Shown: positions 26,441-33,902 of the stretch, piece after piece
Position numbering within the stretch: the stretch's first letter is position 1
Layout: each line of letters opens with the position of its first letter
Origin: Mycolicibacterium rhodesiae
Lineage (GTDB): Bacteria; Actinomycetota; Actinomycetes; Mycobacteriales; Mycobacteriaceae
Direction of reading: 5' to 3'
Assembly (NCBI RefSeq): GCF_002086695.1
Contig: NZ_MVIH01000002.1
Coordinates: 646,406-710,405, forward strand
Length of the DNA stretch: 64,000 nucleotides
Notes under the pieces: model-generated
Told to the model about the DNA's origin: nothing
The model's input: only the letters and a program-made list of their open reading frames with translations
Database searches by the model: none
Made by a program: the position numbers and the translations under genes

Positions 26441-27436
26441 CTATCTCCGAGCCGGACGCATGCTCAGCAGCCGGCCGTGCGAGATCAGCGAGCCCGCTTG
26501 CTTGAGCCGCTGCGTTCGTACGGCGACGTCGTACCCCTGCACATGGCGGACTTTCCCCAGCTGGTCGGTGATGTAGCGGTGCAGGTGATCGACATCGCGC
26601 GCAATCACGACCGCCAGCAGGTTATGGGGTCCGCTCACGGCGATCACCGAGGCGATCTCGGCATGTGCGAGAAGCTGTTCGGCGACACCTGTCAGGTCGA
26701 GGGGTGTCACTGCCATCCAAATCAGGGCATGGACACCGAAGCCCAACCGTTCGGTGAGCACGTCGACGTCATAGGTCAGGGTGCCCGCTGATTCCATCGC
26801 CGCGATGCGTCGTTTGACTCGGGCCGGCGACCAGCCGGTCAACTCGGCCAGCTGTGCGTGGGCGATCCGACCATCTTGTGACAGTGCTTCCAGCAGGGGA
26901 AGATCCTCGCTGCCCGGCGGGACCACACCACCGGACCGTTCGGGTCGAACGTCCACCAGGGCCGCGGTCTGCGCGGCGGTGAGGGTGTGTCCGTAGCCGG
27001 TCCAGACCGCACCGGAGGAGTCGCCGAAGACGTGCAGCACCAGATCGACCGTCATGCTCAAAACCGCCGACGTGCGAGGCAGGCGATGCAGGATCCCGTC
27101 GCTGTCCTCGGCCAGCGGTGCTCGAACGATGCACACCAGCTCGGTTGATCCGGACAACACGTTGACGTGGGTGACTTCCGGTCGCTGGGTGAGCGCCTCG
27201 GCCACGTTCGGCAGTGTGTCGGGCCTGGCTCGCAGTCGAACGACCCACTGACACTCGCCGTACACCTGGGGATTCACCATCCCGATCACGCGGATCGCAC
27301 CGTCACGGCGCATAGCGCGATACCGGCGTGCGACGGTGTGTTCGGGAACGCCCAGCACGTCACCGATTCGTCGAAACCAGACGCGTGGGGACAGTTGAAG
27401 CGCGTGCAGAATCTTGCCGTCCAGCGGGGCCGTCAT
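26441..27436 (-). CDS. Double-domain Lrp/AsnC-family regulator
   Basis: A 331-residue protein with two AsnC/Lrp units in one chain. The first winged HTH is at residues ~5-50 (RIGDVLGVPEHTVARRYRAM), followed by an effector (RAM) domain. The second HTH is near 185-225 (QLAELTGWSPARVKRRIAAM), followed by a second RAM domain. Single-domain Lrp is about 150 residues, so this is a head-to-tail duplication. Amino acids or other small ligands are the usual effectors. It is divergent from the LLM oxidoreductase gene at 27580 across 143 bp and the likely regulator of that gene. Confidence 0.85.
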   Translation of the reverse strand: MTAPLDGKILHALQLSPRVWFRRIGDVLGVPEHTVARRYRAMRRDGAIRVIGMVNPQVYGECQWVVRLRARPDTLPNVAEALTQRPEVTHVNVLSGSTELVCIVRAPLAEDSDGILHRLPRTSAVLSMTVDLVLHVFGDSSGAVWTGYGHTLTAAQTAALVDVRPERSGGVVPPGSEDLPLLEALSQDGRIAHAQLAELTGWSPARVKRRIAAMESAGTLTYDVDVLTERLGFGVHALIWMAVTPLDLTGVAEQLLAHAEIASVIAVSGPHNLLAVVIARDVDHLHRYITDQLGKVRHVQGYDVAVRTQRLKQAGSLISHGRLLSMRPARR

Positions 27437-27579
27437 GTCGATAACGGTACGTAAAGGCTGACTCCGCTGCCGATATCTGCGGCATTGGTGCTCTGTTGTG
27501 GTGGATTCGCACCGGTTGCCCCGACACTGGGCTCACTGGACGGGCCACGCGGACGTGGCCGATGGAATCGGAGGATGTC

Positions 27580-28422
27580 ATGAGGATCGGTATCGGGCTG
27601 CCAAACCATGTCGCAGGTGTCAGCGGGGCGGTGATCGGTTCGTGGGCCCGTCGCGGCGAGGAGCGCGGCTTCGAATCCCTCACGACCATCGACCGGCTGC
27701 TGTACCCGAGCCTGGACTCAGTCATCGCGCTGTCGGTGGCGGCAGGCGCGACGAGCACGCTCGGACTGGTGACGAATGTGATTCTGGCACCGCTTTATTC
27801 GGCACCGGTGCTGACAAAACAACTTGGCAGCCTGGCTGCGTGTGCGGGTTCCCGTCTCACGGTCGGCATCGGAGTCGGATCGCGGGCCGACGACTATGAC
27901 GCGGTTGGCGTGGACTTCGCCAGGCGGGGACGCATCCTCGACGAACAGCTGGTTGTGATGCGGCACGGTTGGAGTGCTGATGCGGGGTTATGCCCTGCGC
28001 CAGTGCAGATTCCACTGCTCTTCGGCGGACGATCGGAGGCCACGATCCGCAGGGCCACCACTGTCGGTGACGGATGGGTGGCCGGGGCGCTGCGCGATTT
28101 CGAGACGCAGTCGGTGTTCGCGGAGCGGATTCGTGCGGCTTGGCAGGCGGCCGGGCGGCCGGGAACCCCGCAGATTCATGCTTCGGTGAACTTCGCACTC
28201 GGCGATGGGGAGGTGGTGCGGCGAGGACGCGACCACCTGGGCCGCTACTACGGCTTCAACCCGGAGTACGCAAAACTCAACGTGGAGGACATGATTCATT
28301 CCGCCGAGGATGCGCGCGCGGCGGTGCGCGCCTACCGCGACCTCGGGTTCGACCGGTTGCTCTTCCACCCTGCCGTCGCGTCGATCGACCAGGTCGACCT
28401 GTTGGCCGACGCTGTGCTGTAG
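27580..28422 (+). CDS. LLM-class flavin/F420-dependent oxidoreductase
   Basis: A 280-residue luciferase-like TIM barrel. ATG 27580 (MRIGIGLPNHV) follows GAGG closely; an upstream in-frame start at 27496 adds an unlikely W/R-rich tail. GIGLPN is the typical N-terminal strand, and LTVGIGVGSRADDY the central substrate loop. Flavin type (F420 or FMN) is not decided by sequence; mycobacteria mostly use F420. It is convergent with another LLM gene (9 bp between stops) and divergent from the AsnC regulator. Confidence 0.85.
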   Translation: MRIGIGLPNHVAGVSGAVIGSWARRGEERGFESLTTIDRLLYPSLDSVIALSVAAGATSTLGLVTNVILAPLYSAPVLTKQLGSLAACAGSRLTVGIGVGSRADDYDAVGVDFARRGRILDEQLVVMRHGWSADAGLCPAPVQIPLLFGGRSEATIRRATTVGDGWVAGALRDFETQSVFAERIRAAWQAAGRPGTPQIHASVNFALGDGEVVRRGRDHLGRYYGFNPEYAKLNVEDMIHSAEDARAAVRAYRDLGFDRLLFHPAVASIDQVDLLADAVL

Positions 28423-28431
28423 ACCGCTGGC

Positions 28432-29289
28432 TCAAGGCATTCGCGGGATCACCTCGTCGCCGAGCCGGTTCACCCAACCCTGCGGGTCGGGGGTGCCCGG
28501 CATCGGTCCGGTGTTGATCAAGTCGATGCCGAGCTGCGCGTAGGCTTCCAGGGTGCGCAGGTACTCGTCGATGTCATTGAACGGGTCGTCCGAATAGGCT
28601 GCTGTGAGACGGATTTCGTCGAAGTCACGCCCCACGGAATCGCAGTGTCGGCGCAACACGTCCAATTTGTGCGGCAGCTCGTCCAGGGATGACGTGCTGT
28701 TCCACACGTCGGCGTACTGGGCCACCAGCCGAAGCGTTTTCTTCTCCCCGGAACCGCCCACAAGAATCGGCGGTCGGCGAATCGGCTGTGGCTCGCACAG
28801 GGTCTCGGCGAGACGGTAGTGCTTGCCCTCATAAGGACCGTTGTCGTCGCTCCACATCTGCAGACAGATTTGCAGTGTCTCCTCCAGCATTTCGAATCGT
28901 TCACGCACAGCGGGGTAGGGGATACCGAGGGCGTGATGCTCCCGCTCGTACCAAGCGGCACCCAGTCCGAGCATGGTGCGGCCGCCGGCAAGCACGTCCA
29001 GCGTGGTCATCGTCTTGGCTAGCACCCCGGGATAGCGGTAGGTGACGCCGGTGACCAACATGGTCAACGTGATTCGGTCGGTCACACCGGCCAGGTAACC
29101 CATCGAGGTGTAGCCCTCCAGGAAGGGGTTCTCCGCGGGCGCCATCGGTTCCATCTGAAAGAAGTGGTCGGCGAGAGTGAACATCTCCACGCCGGCGTCC
29201 TCGGCAGCCTTGGCGGTACCAGCCATCGTCGGCCCGAGAAGTTCCGGCGCGCCCGGCAGGAAATCAATGTAGTGAATGCCCAATTTCAT
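28432..29289 (-). CDS. LLM-class F420-dependent oxidoreductase
   Basis: A 285-residue luciferase-like protein starting MKLGIHYIDF at ATG 29289. LTLADHFFQMEP and LGLGAAWYEREHHALGI, with the acidic RFEMLEETLQI helix, fit the F420-dependent TIGR03560-like subgroup. Its substrate is unknown. It lies 16 bp after the MarR gene in the same direction, so MarR probably controls its own operon including this enzyme. Confidence 0.85.
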   Translation of the reverse strand: MKLGIHYIDFLPGAPELLGPTMAGTAKAAEDAGVEMFTLADHFFQMEPMAPAENPFLEGYTSMGYLAGVTDRITLTMLVTGVTYRYPGVLAKTMTTLDVLAGGRTMLGLGAAWYEREHHALGIPYPAVRERFEMLEETLQICLQMWSDDNGPYEGKHYRLAETLCEPQPIRRPPILVGGSGEKKTLRLVAQYADVWNSTSSLDELPHKLDVLRRHCDSVGRDFDEIRLTAAYSDDPFNDIDEYLRTLEAYAQLGIDLINTGPMPGTPDPQGWVNRLGDEVIPRMP

Positions 29290-29305
29290 TGTGGTTAGCT
29301 ACCTT

Positions 29306-29740
29306 TCATTCGTCGAGTCGACTGAGCAACGTCAACGCGTTGTTGATCACGTGTCGCTCGTCCTCGGTGTATCGGTCCTGCATCGCCCGCACCAACCACT
29401 CGTCCCGAACCTTGCGGTCGCTCTCGGCGCGTCGGCGCCCGACGTTGGTCAGACCGATCAACTGTCGGCGGCCGTCGTCAGGATCGGGTGTGCGGTCGAT
29501 CAGCCCGTGCCTGTCCAGGCCGGCCACCGTGGCAGCCATCGATTGCGGGCGAACTCGTTCTGCACCTGCGAGTTCGCTGGTCGAACTTGGCCCGTCCTTG
29601 AACAGCCGCAGAAGCACGGCGGTCTCCGACGGGGTCAGGTCATCGTCGGTGGCCACGGCGCGCAATCGCCTACGCAGTCTGCTGAACACCACGCGGAGAT
29701 CTCGCGCCGCCTGGATCGAGGACTCATCGACGGTCGCCAT
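29306..29740 (-). CDS. MarR-family regulator
   Basis: A 144-residue MarR protein. The winged HTH (LTPSETAVLLRLFKDGPSS, ELAGAERVRPQSMAATVAGL, then a DPDDGRRQLIGLT wing) occupies residues ~35-105. ATG 29740 abuts a nested palindrome that should be its operator. It is divergent from the FAD monooxygenase gene and upstream of the F420 oxidoreductase gene, so it probably controls both redox enzymes in response to an aromatic or phenolic compound, the usual MarR ligands. Confidence 0.88.
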   Translation of the reverse strand: MATVDESSIQAARDLRVVFSRLRRRLRAVATDDDLTPSETAVLLRLFKDGPSSTSELAGAERVRPQSMAATVAGLDRHGLIDRTPDPDDGRRQLIGLTNVGRRRAESDRKVRDEWLVRAMQDRYTEDERHVINNALTLLSRLDE

Positions 29741-29741
29741 A

Positions 29742-29777
29742 TAGACAGCCTAAACTGCACAGTTGCAACTGTCTATT
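29742..29777. promoter_or_regulatory. Nested palindromes, candidate MarR operator
   Basis: ATAGACAG (29742-29749) is the exact complement of CTGTCTAT (29770-29777), and inside lies the perfect 12-mer CAGTTGCAACTG (29761-29772). The element starts 2 bases beyond the marR start codon, in the marR/monooxygenase divergent region. Confidence 0.7.
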
Positions 29778-29936
29778 CTGGGCGCATGCGACGGCACGAT
29801 CGATTTCTGCGGATTCGCGGGGAGACGTGCCCCGCCACTTTCAACATATAGCGCACCGGGGGGCTTGCGGCAAGACCCCCTGCGTGCCGCAAAATCGCTG
29901 CCTTCAATGGAAACTCACTGCACAGGGGGCATGCGA

Positions 29937-31424
29937 ATGCGTGGATCTGACTACGACGGATCTGACTACGACCACACCGTGGTGATCGCCGGGGGAGGGC
30001 CGACCGGGCTGATGCTCGCCGGTGAGCTGGCACTGGCCGGGGTGGACGTCGCGATCGTGGAACGCCGCACGAGCCAGCAGGTCATCGGCCAGCGGGCCGG
30101 CGGTCTGCACTGCCGCACGATCGAACTGCTGGACCAGCGGGGCATCGCGGACCGGTTCCTGGCGGCCGGCCAGGCTGTCCAAATCGCCGGGTTCGCTCAG
30201 ATCCGGCTCGACATCAGCGACTTTCCTACACCCCACCCCTACGGATTGGCGTTGTGGCAGAACGAGATCGAACGGCTCCTGGCGGAGTGGGTCGACGAAC
30301 TGGGCGTACCCATCCGGCGGGGGGTGGAGGTGACCGGCTTGACCCAGGGGGAGGGCGGAGTCGAGGTCGAACTCTCCGAAGATGGACCCCTTCGCGCCGA
30401 ATACCTTCTCGGATGCGACGGCGGTCGCAGTCTGGTTCGCAAGGCGGCCGGCATTGGCTTCCCCGGCTGGGAACCGACGACCAGCTATCTGATCGCTCAG
30501 GTCGAGGTCCGCGACGAACCGACGTTGGGCATCCATCGCGACGCGATCGGCACCCACGGGCTCGACCGGCAGAATGACACCGAACCGGTCCGGGTGATGG
30601 TGACCGAGCGAAACGTCGGGCCGGCAACCGAACCCACGCTCGATGATCTGAGCGCTGCCCTCACCGCGGTCTACGGCACCGACTTCGGGATCCACAGCCC
30701 CACCTCGATAGCCCGGTTCACCGACGCGTCGCGGCAGGCGGCCACCTACCGTGAAGGCCGGATCCTGCTTGCCGGCGACGCCGCCCACATCCATCACCCG
30801 ATCGGTGGCCAGGGTTTGAACACCGGCCTGCAGGATGCGGTCAACCTGGGGTGGAAGCTTGCCCAGGTGGTCAACGGAACCGCGCCAGACACCCTGCTCG
30901 ACACCTACCACGCCGAACGGCACCCGGTGGGCGCGCGCGTACTGCAGACCACGATGGCGCAAATGGCATTGCTGCGCACCGACGATCGCACAAAAGCATT
31001 GCACGACAACATCTCCGAGATGCTTGGTATAGACGAGGTCCGCAAGACGTTCGCCGCTCGCATGTCCGGTTTGGACATCCGCTACGACCTCGGGCCGGGT
31101 CATCCGCTGCTGGGCCGGCGGATGCCGGACCTCGACGTTGCTACGGCCGACGGGCCGAGGCGCGCCTTCGAACCGCTTCACGCCGCTCGTCCGGTGCTGC
31201 TGGACCTCGACGAGCCGGGCGGGATCGATCTGGCCGGATGGGGCGATCGCGTCAGCCTGATCGCTGCGCGGTACCAGGGCGCGTGGGAGCTTCCGGCCCT
31301 CGGCGAGGTGGCCGCGCCCACACGGGTGCTGATCCGTCCGGACGGACACGTCGCATGGGTCGGTGAGGGGTCCTCGGACGGTCTGAATGAAGCGCTGACC
31401 AGGTGGTTTGGCCCGCCGGTGTAA
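29937..31424 (+). CDS. FAD-dependent aromatic monooxygenase (class A, PHBH-like)
   Basis: About 495 residues, starting at ATG 29937 (or 29931) behind AGGGGG; the frame is open further upstream to 29763 but that would cross the MarR operator. GxGxxG FAD motif VVIAGGGPTGLMLAGELA near residue 15, DG motif LGCDGGRSLVRKA near 155, GD motif ILLAGDAAHIHHPIGGQG near 278. C-terminal thioredoxin-like domain (GRRMPDLDVATADG onward) as in polyketide and rifampicin hydroxylases. It should hydroxylate an aromatic substrate using NAD(P)H and O2. The N-terminus carries a 15-bp tandem duplication. Confidence 0.88.
   Translation: MRGSDYDGSDYDHTVVIAGGGPTGLMLAGELALAGVDVAIVERRTSQQVIGQRAGGLHCRTIELLDQRGIADRFLAAGQAVQIAGFAQIRLDISDFPTPHPYGLALWQNEIERLLAEWVDELGVPIRRGVEVTGLTQGEGGVEVELSEDGPLRAEYLLGCDGGRSLVRKAAGIGFPGWEPTTSYLIAQVEVRDEPTLGIHRDAIGTHGLDRQNDTEPVRVMVTERNVGPATEPTLDDLSAALTAVYGTDFGIHSPTSIARFTDASRQAATYREGRILLAGDAAHIHHPIGGQGLNTGLQDAVNLGWKLAQVVNGTAPDTLLDTYHAERHPVGARVLQTTMAQMALLRTDDRTKALHDNISEMLGIDEVRKTFAARMSGLDIRYDLGPGHPLLGRRMPDLDVATADGPRRAFEPLHAARPVLLDLDEPGGIDLAGWGDRVSLIAARYQGAWELPALGEVAAPTRVLIRPDGHVAWVGEGSSDGLNEALTRWFGPPV
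29943..29972 (+). repeat. 15-bp exact tandem duplication in monooxygenase N-terminus
   Basis: GGATCTGACTACGAC occurs twice in a row (29943-29957, 29958-29972), encoding GSDYD-GSDYD in frame just before the FAD-binding strand. Being a multiple of three, it does not disturb the frame. Confidence 0.9.
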
Positions 31425-31479
31425 CGGCGGGCGGCCCGTGCGGCGATCAACAGGCGACAGAACCGTGGAGGAATTCATT

Positions 31480-32304
31480 GTGATTGGGCGCCTGGGATCG
31501 GCCGCGCTGGCCGCGGGTATCGCACTGGCCGGGCTGACGGCGGCCACCGCGTCGGCGGCACCGGGGTGCGCCGACTACCACTGGATCGGCGCGGCCGGGT
31601 CCGGTCAGCGCGACGGTGCCAACCTGACCGCCAACGGCGGGATGGGCTCCGTGGTGTACCAGTCCTACCAGCAGCTCAAATCACAGCTGGCCGCAGACGG
31701 CCGGACCATCGACGCCGAGGCGGTCCAGTACCCAGCGGCTCCGGTGCCGCTGGAGGGCGGCATCAGTGGCTGGCTGGGCTTCCTCGGCAGTGTCGGTGAC
31801 GGTACGGACGCGACCGAAAAGCAGTACAAGGCGTTCACCGAGCGTTGCCCGGACACCAAGGTGGTCCTGGCCGGCTACTCGCAGGGCGCCATGATCGTCC
31901 ACCGCAACTTGTACGACCTTGCTGACGATCCGCATCTGGCCGCCGCGCTGTTGATCGCCGATGGTGACCGGCTGCCGGTCGACACCACCATCAAACTGGG
32001 GTCGACGGCCGTCGCGCTCGGACACGGCGAGGGCGTCGCGCAGGATCACTCCTTCCTGGCGTCGACCAACACCTCTGAGTTGCCGCCCGCGATCGGCACC
32101 CGAACCATCAGCGTCTGCGACGTCGGTGATCCGGTCTGCGATTACAACCCCGACACCGGGAAGATCTCCGATGCGGCGATCGCCATCCACACCTCGTACG
32201 CGCCTGCCCTCAGCGGCCCCCACGCGTGGGTCGCGCCGCTCTACACCCTGGTGACGGCGACGGAGACCGCCTCGCCGGTGGAGTTGTCCGCCCACACCTC
32301 CTGA
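31480..32304 (+). CDS. Cutinase-family (alpha/beta hydrolase) secreted protein
   Basis: A 274-residue secreted protein. GTG 31480 follows GTGGAGGAATT, a good ribosome site, and gives a clean signal peptide (MIGRLGSAALAAGIALAG..TASA-AP). The nucleophile is Ser134 in LAGYSQGAM; an acid residue and His follow in VCDVGDPVCDYNP and IAIHTSYAP, the latter with a Cys pair as in the cutinase fold. The length and ISGWLGFLGSVGDGTDA insertion differ from the compact cutinase at 18449. Possibly a lipase/esterase with a lid. It follows the monooxygenase by 55 bp, so it may be co-transcribed. Confidence 0.85.
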   Translation: MIGRLGSAALAAGIALAGLTAATASAAPGCADYHWIGAAGSGQRDGANLTANGGMGSVVYQSYQQLKSQLAADGRTIDAEAVQYPAAPVPLEGGISGWLGFLGSVGDGTDATEKQYKAFTERCPDTKVVLAGYSQGAMIVHRNLYDLADDPHLAAALLIADGDRLPVDTTIKLGSTAVALGHGEGVAQDHSFLASTNTSELPPAIGTRTISVCDVGDPVCDYNPDTGKISDAAIAIHTSYAPALSGPHAWVAPLYTLVTATETASPVELSAHTS

Positions 32305-32395
32305 CCCGGATCAAGCGCCGGGATGAGTTTTCCAGACGTCATCCGTTCTGGCCGTCAGGGAGCTGTCCTGCTCCCGAAAGCCAGAAGGGATCATC

Positions 32396-33151
32396 ATGAA
32401 ACTCGTCGTAATCGGTGGCACCGGCCTGGTGGGGTCCAAAGTGGTGCAGAGTCTGACCGCCCGCGGCCACGAGGCCGTCGCGGCAGCTCCCTCGACCGGC
32501 GTGAACACCACCACCGGTGAGGGGTTGGCCGAGGTGATGGCGGGAGCTTCCGTCGTCGTCGACGTCTCCAATTCGCCGGCTCTGGACGATTCGGCGATCG
32601 AGTTCTTCCGCACCGCGACCACGAACTTGCTGACCGCCGAGCAGAACGCCGGTGTCCGGCACCACGTCGCGCTGTCGGTGGTGGGCACCGAGGACCTTGC
32701 CGCACAGAGCGGCTACTTCCAGGGCAAGCTGCTCCAGGAGAAGCTGATCAGTGAAGGCCCGATCCCGTTTTCGATCGTGCACGCGACGCAGTTCTTCGAG
32801 TTCGTCAATACCCTCGCCGACGCCGCGACCGAGGGCGACACCGTGGTGCTGCCGCCGAAGTACTTCCAGCCGATGGCGGCAGTCGATGTGGCCGAGGGAG
32901 TCGCGATCGCCGCCGTCGGCGACCCGGTCAACGGCATCGTCGAGATCGGCGGCCCCGACATGGTTTTGCTTCCGGACCTCATCCGCACCGCGCTGACCTC
33001 CCGTGCTGACGGCCGCACCGTCATCAGCGATCCCGCCGCGTCGTACTGGGGCGTCGACATCGACGAGCGCACGTTGGTGCCCGGCCCGGGCGCGACACTG
33101 TTCGACACCCGATTCGAGGACTGGCTCCTCGAATCGGCTGCGAAGTCGTAG
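32396..33151 (+). CDS. NmrA-like atypical SDR, NAD(P)H-binding
   Basis: A 251-residue NmrA/NAD(P)H-binding SDR. VVIGGTGLVGSKVV at residues 4-17 is the Rossmann motif. There is no YxxxK pair in the usual place, but SVVGTEDLAAQSGYFQGKLLQE places Tyr-Lys later, as in atypical SDRs. Such proteins act as quinone reductases or redox sensors. Ribosome site AGAAGGGATC before ATG 32396. It is followed 8 bp later by a nitroreductase gene, suggesting a two-gene redox operon. Confidence 0.85.
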   Translation: MKLVVIGGTGLVGSKVVQSLTARGHEAVAAAPSTGVNTTTGEGLAEVMAGASVVVDVSNSPALDDSAIEFFRTATTNLLTAEQNAGVRHHVALSVVGTEDLAAQSGYFQGKLLQEKLISEGPIPFSIVHATQFFEFVNTLADAATEGDTVVLPPKYFQPMAAVDVAEGVAIAAVGDPVNGIVEIGGPDMVLLPDLIRTALTSRADGRTVISDPAASYWGVDIDERTLVPGPGATLFDTRFEDWLLESAAKS

Positions 33152-33159
33152 ACACAGCT

Positions 33160-33825
33160 GTGGACGTATACGAAGCGGTGCGAAGCAGGCGGGCCGTCCG
33201 GGGTTTCACCGATCGGCCCGTCGCACCCGAGATCCTGCAGCGGGTGCTGGCCGCGGCGTGCTGGTCGCCCTCGGGGTCGAACATCCAGCCGTGGCATGTC
33301 TACGTCGTCACCGGTGCACCGCTGGCCGAGCTGAAGAAGATCGCCGTCGAACGCGTCGTCGCAGGTGAAGCCTGGGACGACCGGGAATTCGAGATGTATC
33401 CCGCCGAGATGGCTTCGCCGTACCGGGAGCGCCGCGCCGCCTTCGGTCGGCAGCGGTACGCCGCACTCGGTATCGCTCGGGAGGACTGGGAGGCCCGGCA
33501 GCGGGCGGCCGTCGCGAACTGGGATTGCTTTGGCGCGCCGGTCGCGCTGTTCTGCTACATCGATCGACACCTCGGTCTGCCGCAGTGGGCCGACCTCGGC
33601 ATGTATCTGCAGACCGTCATGCTGCTGCTTCGCGCTGAAGGGCTGCACAGTTGCCCGCAGATGGCGTGGTCGCAGGTTCGCCGAACGGTTGCCGATGTGG
33701 TGTCTCCGCCCGACGAGCTGATGCTGTTCTGTGGCATGTCCGTTGGCTACGAAGACATCTCGGTCAGCTACTCACGTACCGGTCGTGCCCCGCTTGACGA
33801 GACCGTCACATTCCTGCCCGGATAG
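33160..33825 (+). CDS. Nitroreductase-family FMN oxidoreductase
   Basis: A 221-residue nitroreductase. RRAVRGFTDRPVAPE (residues 9-23), CWSPSGSNIQPWHVY (38-52) and GLHSCPQMAW near 162 are the flavin-binding segments. It starts at GTG 33160, just after the NmrA-like gene, so both probably serve one reductive step. The same subfamily as the gene at 16334, but only moderately similar, so not a recent duplication. Confidence 0.85.
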   Translation: MDVYEAVRSRRAVRGFTDRPVAPEILQRVLAAACWSPSGSNIQPWHVYVVTGAPLAELKKIAVERVVAGEAWDDREFEMYPAEMASPYRERRAAFGRQRYAALGIAREDWEARQRAAVANWDCFGAPVALFCYIDRHLGLPQWADLGMYLQTVMLLLRAEGLHSCPQMAWSQVRRTVADVVSPPDELMLFCGMSVGYEDISVSYSRTGRAPLDETVTFLPG

Positions 33826-33902
33826 GTCCACCCCCCGCGGCGCCCCCACCCCCGGTTACGATCAGGACCGGAAATTCCGGTGAGGTCCGCTAGGGGCAGA
33901 CG

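Noticed and set aside
29763..29936. Upstream start of the FAD monooxygenase at 29763
   Set aside because: It would translate through the MarR operator and adds an unlikely N-terminus; ATG 29937 has a purine-rich ribosome site.
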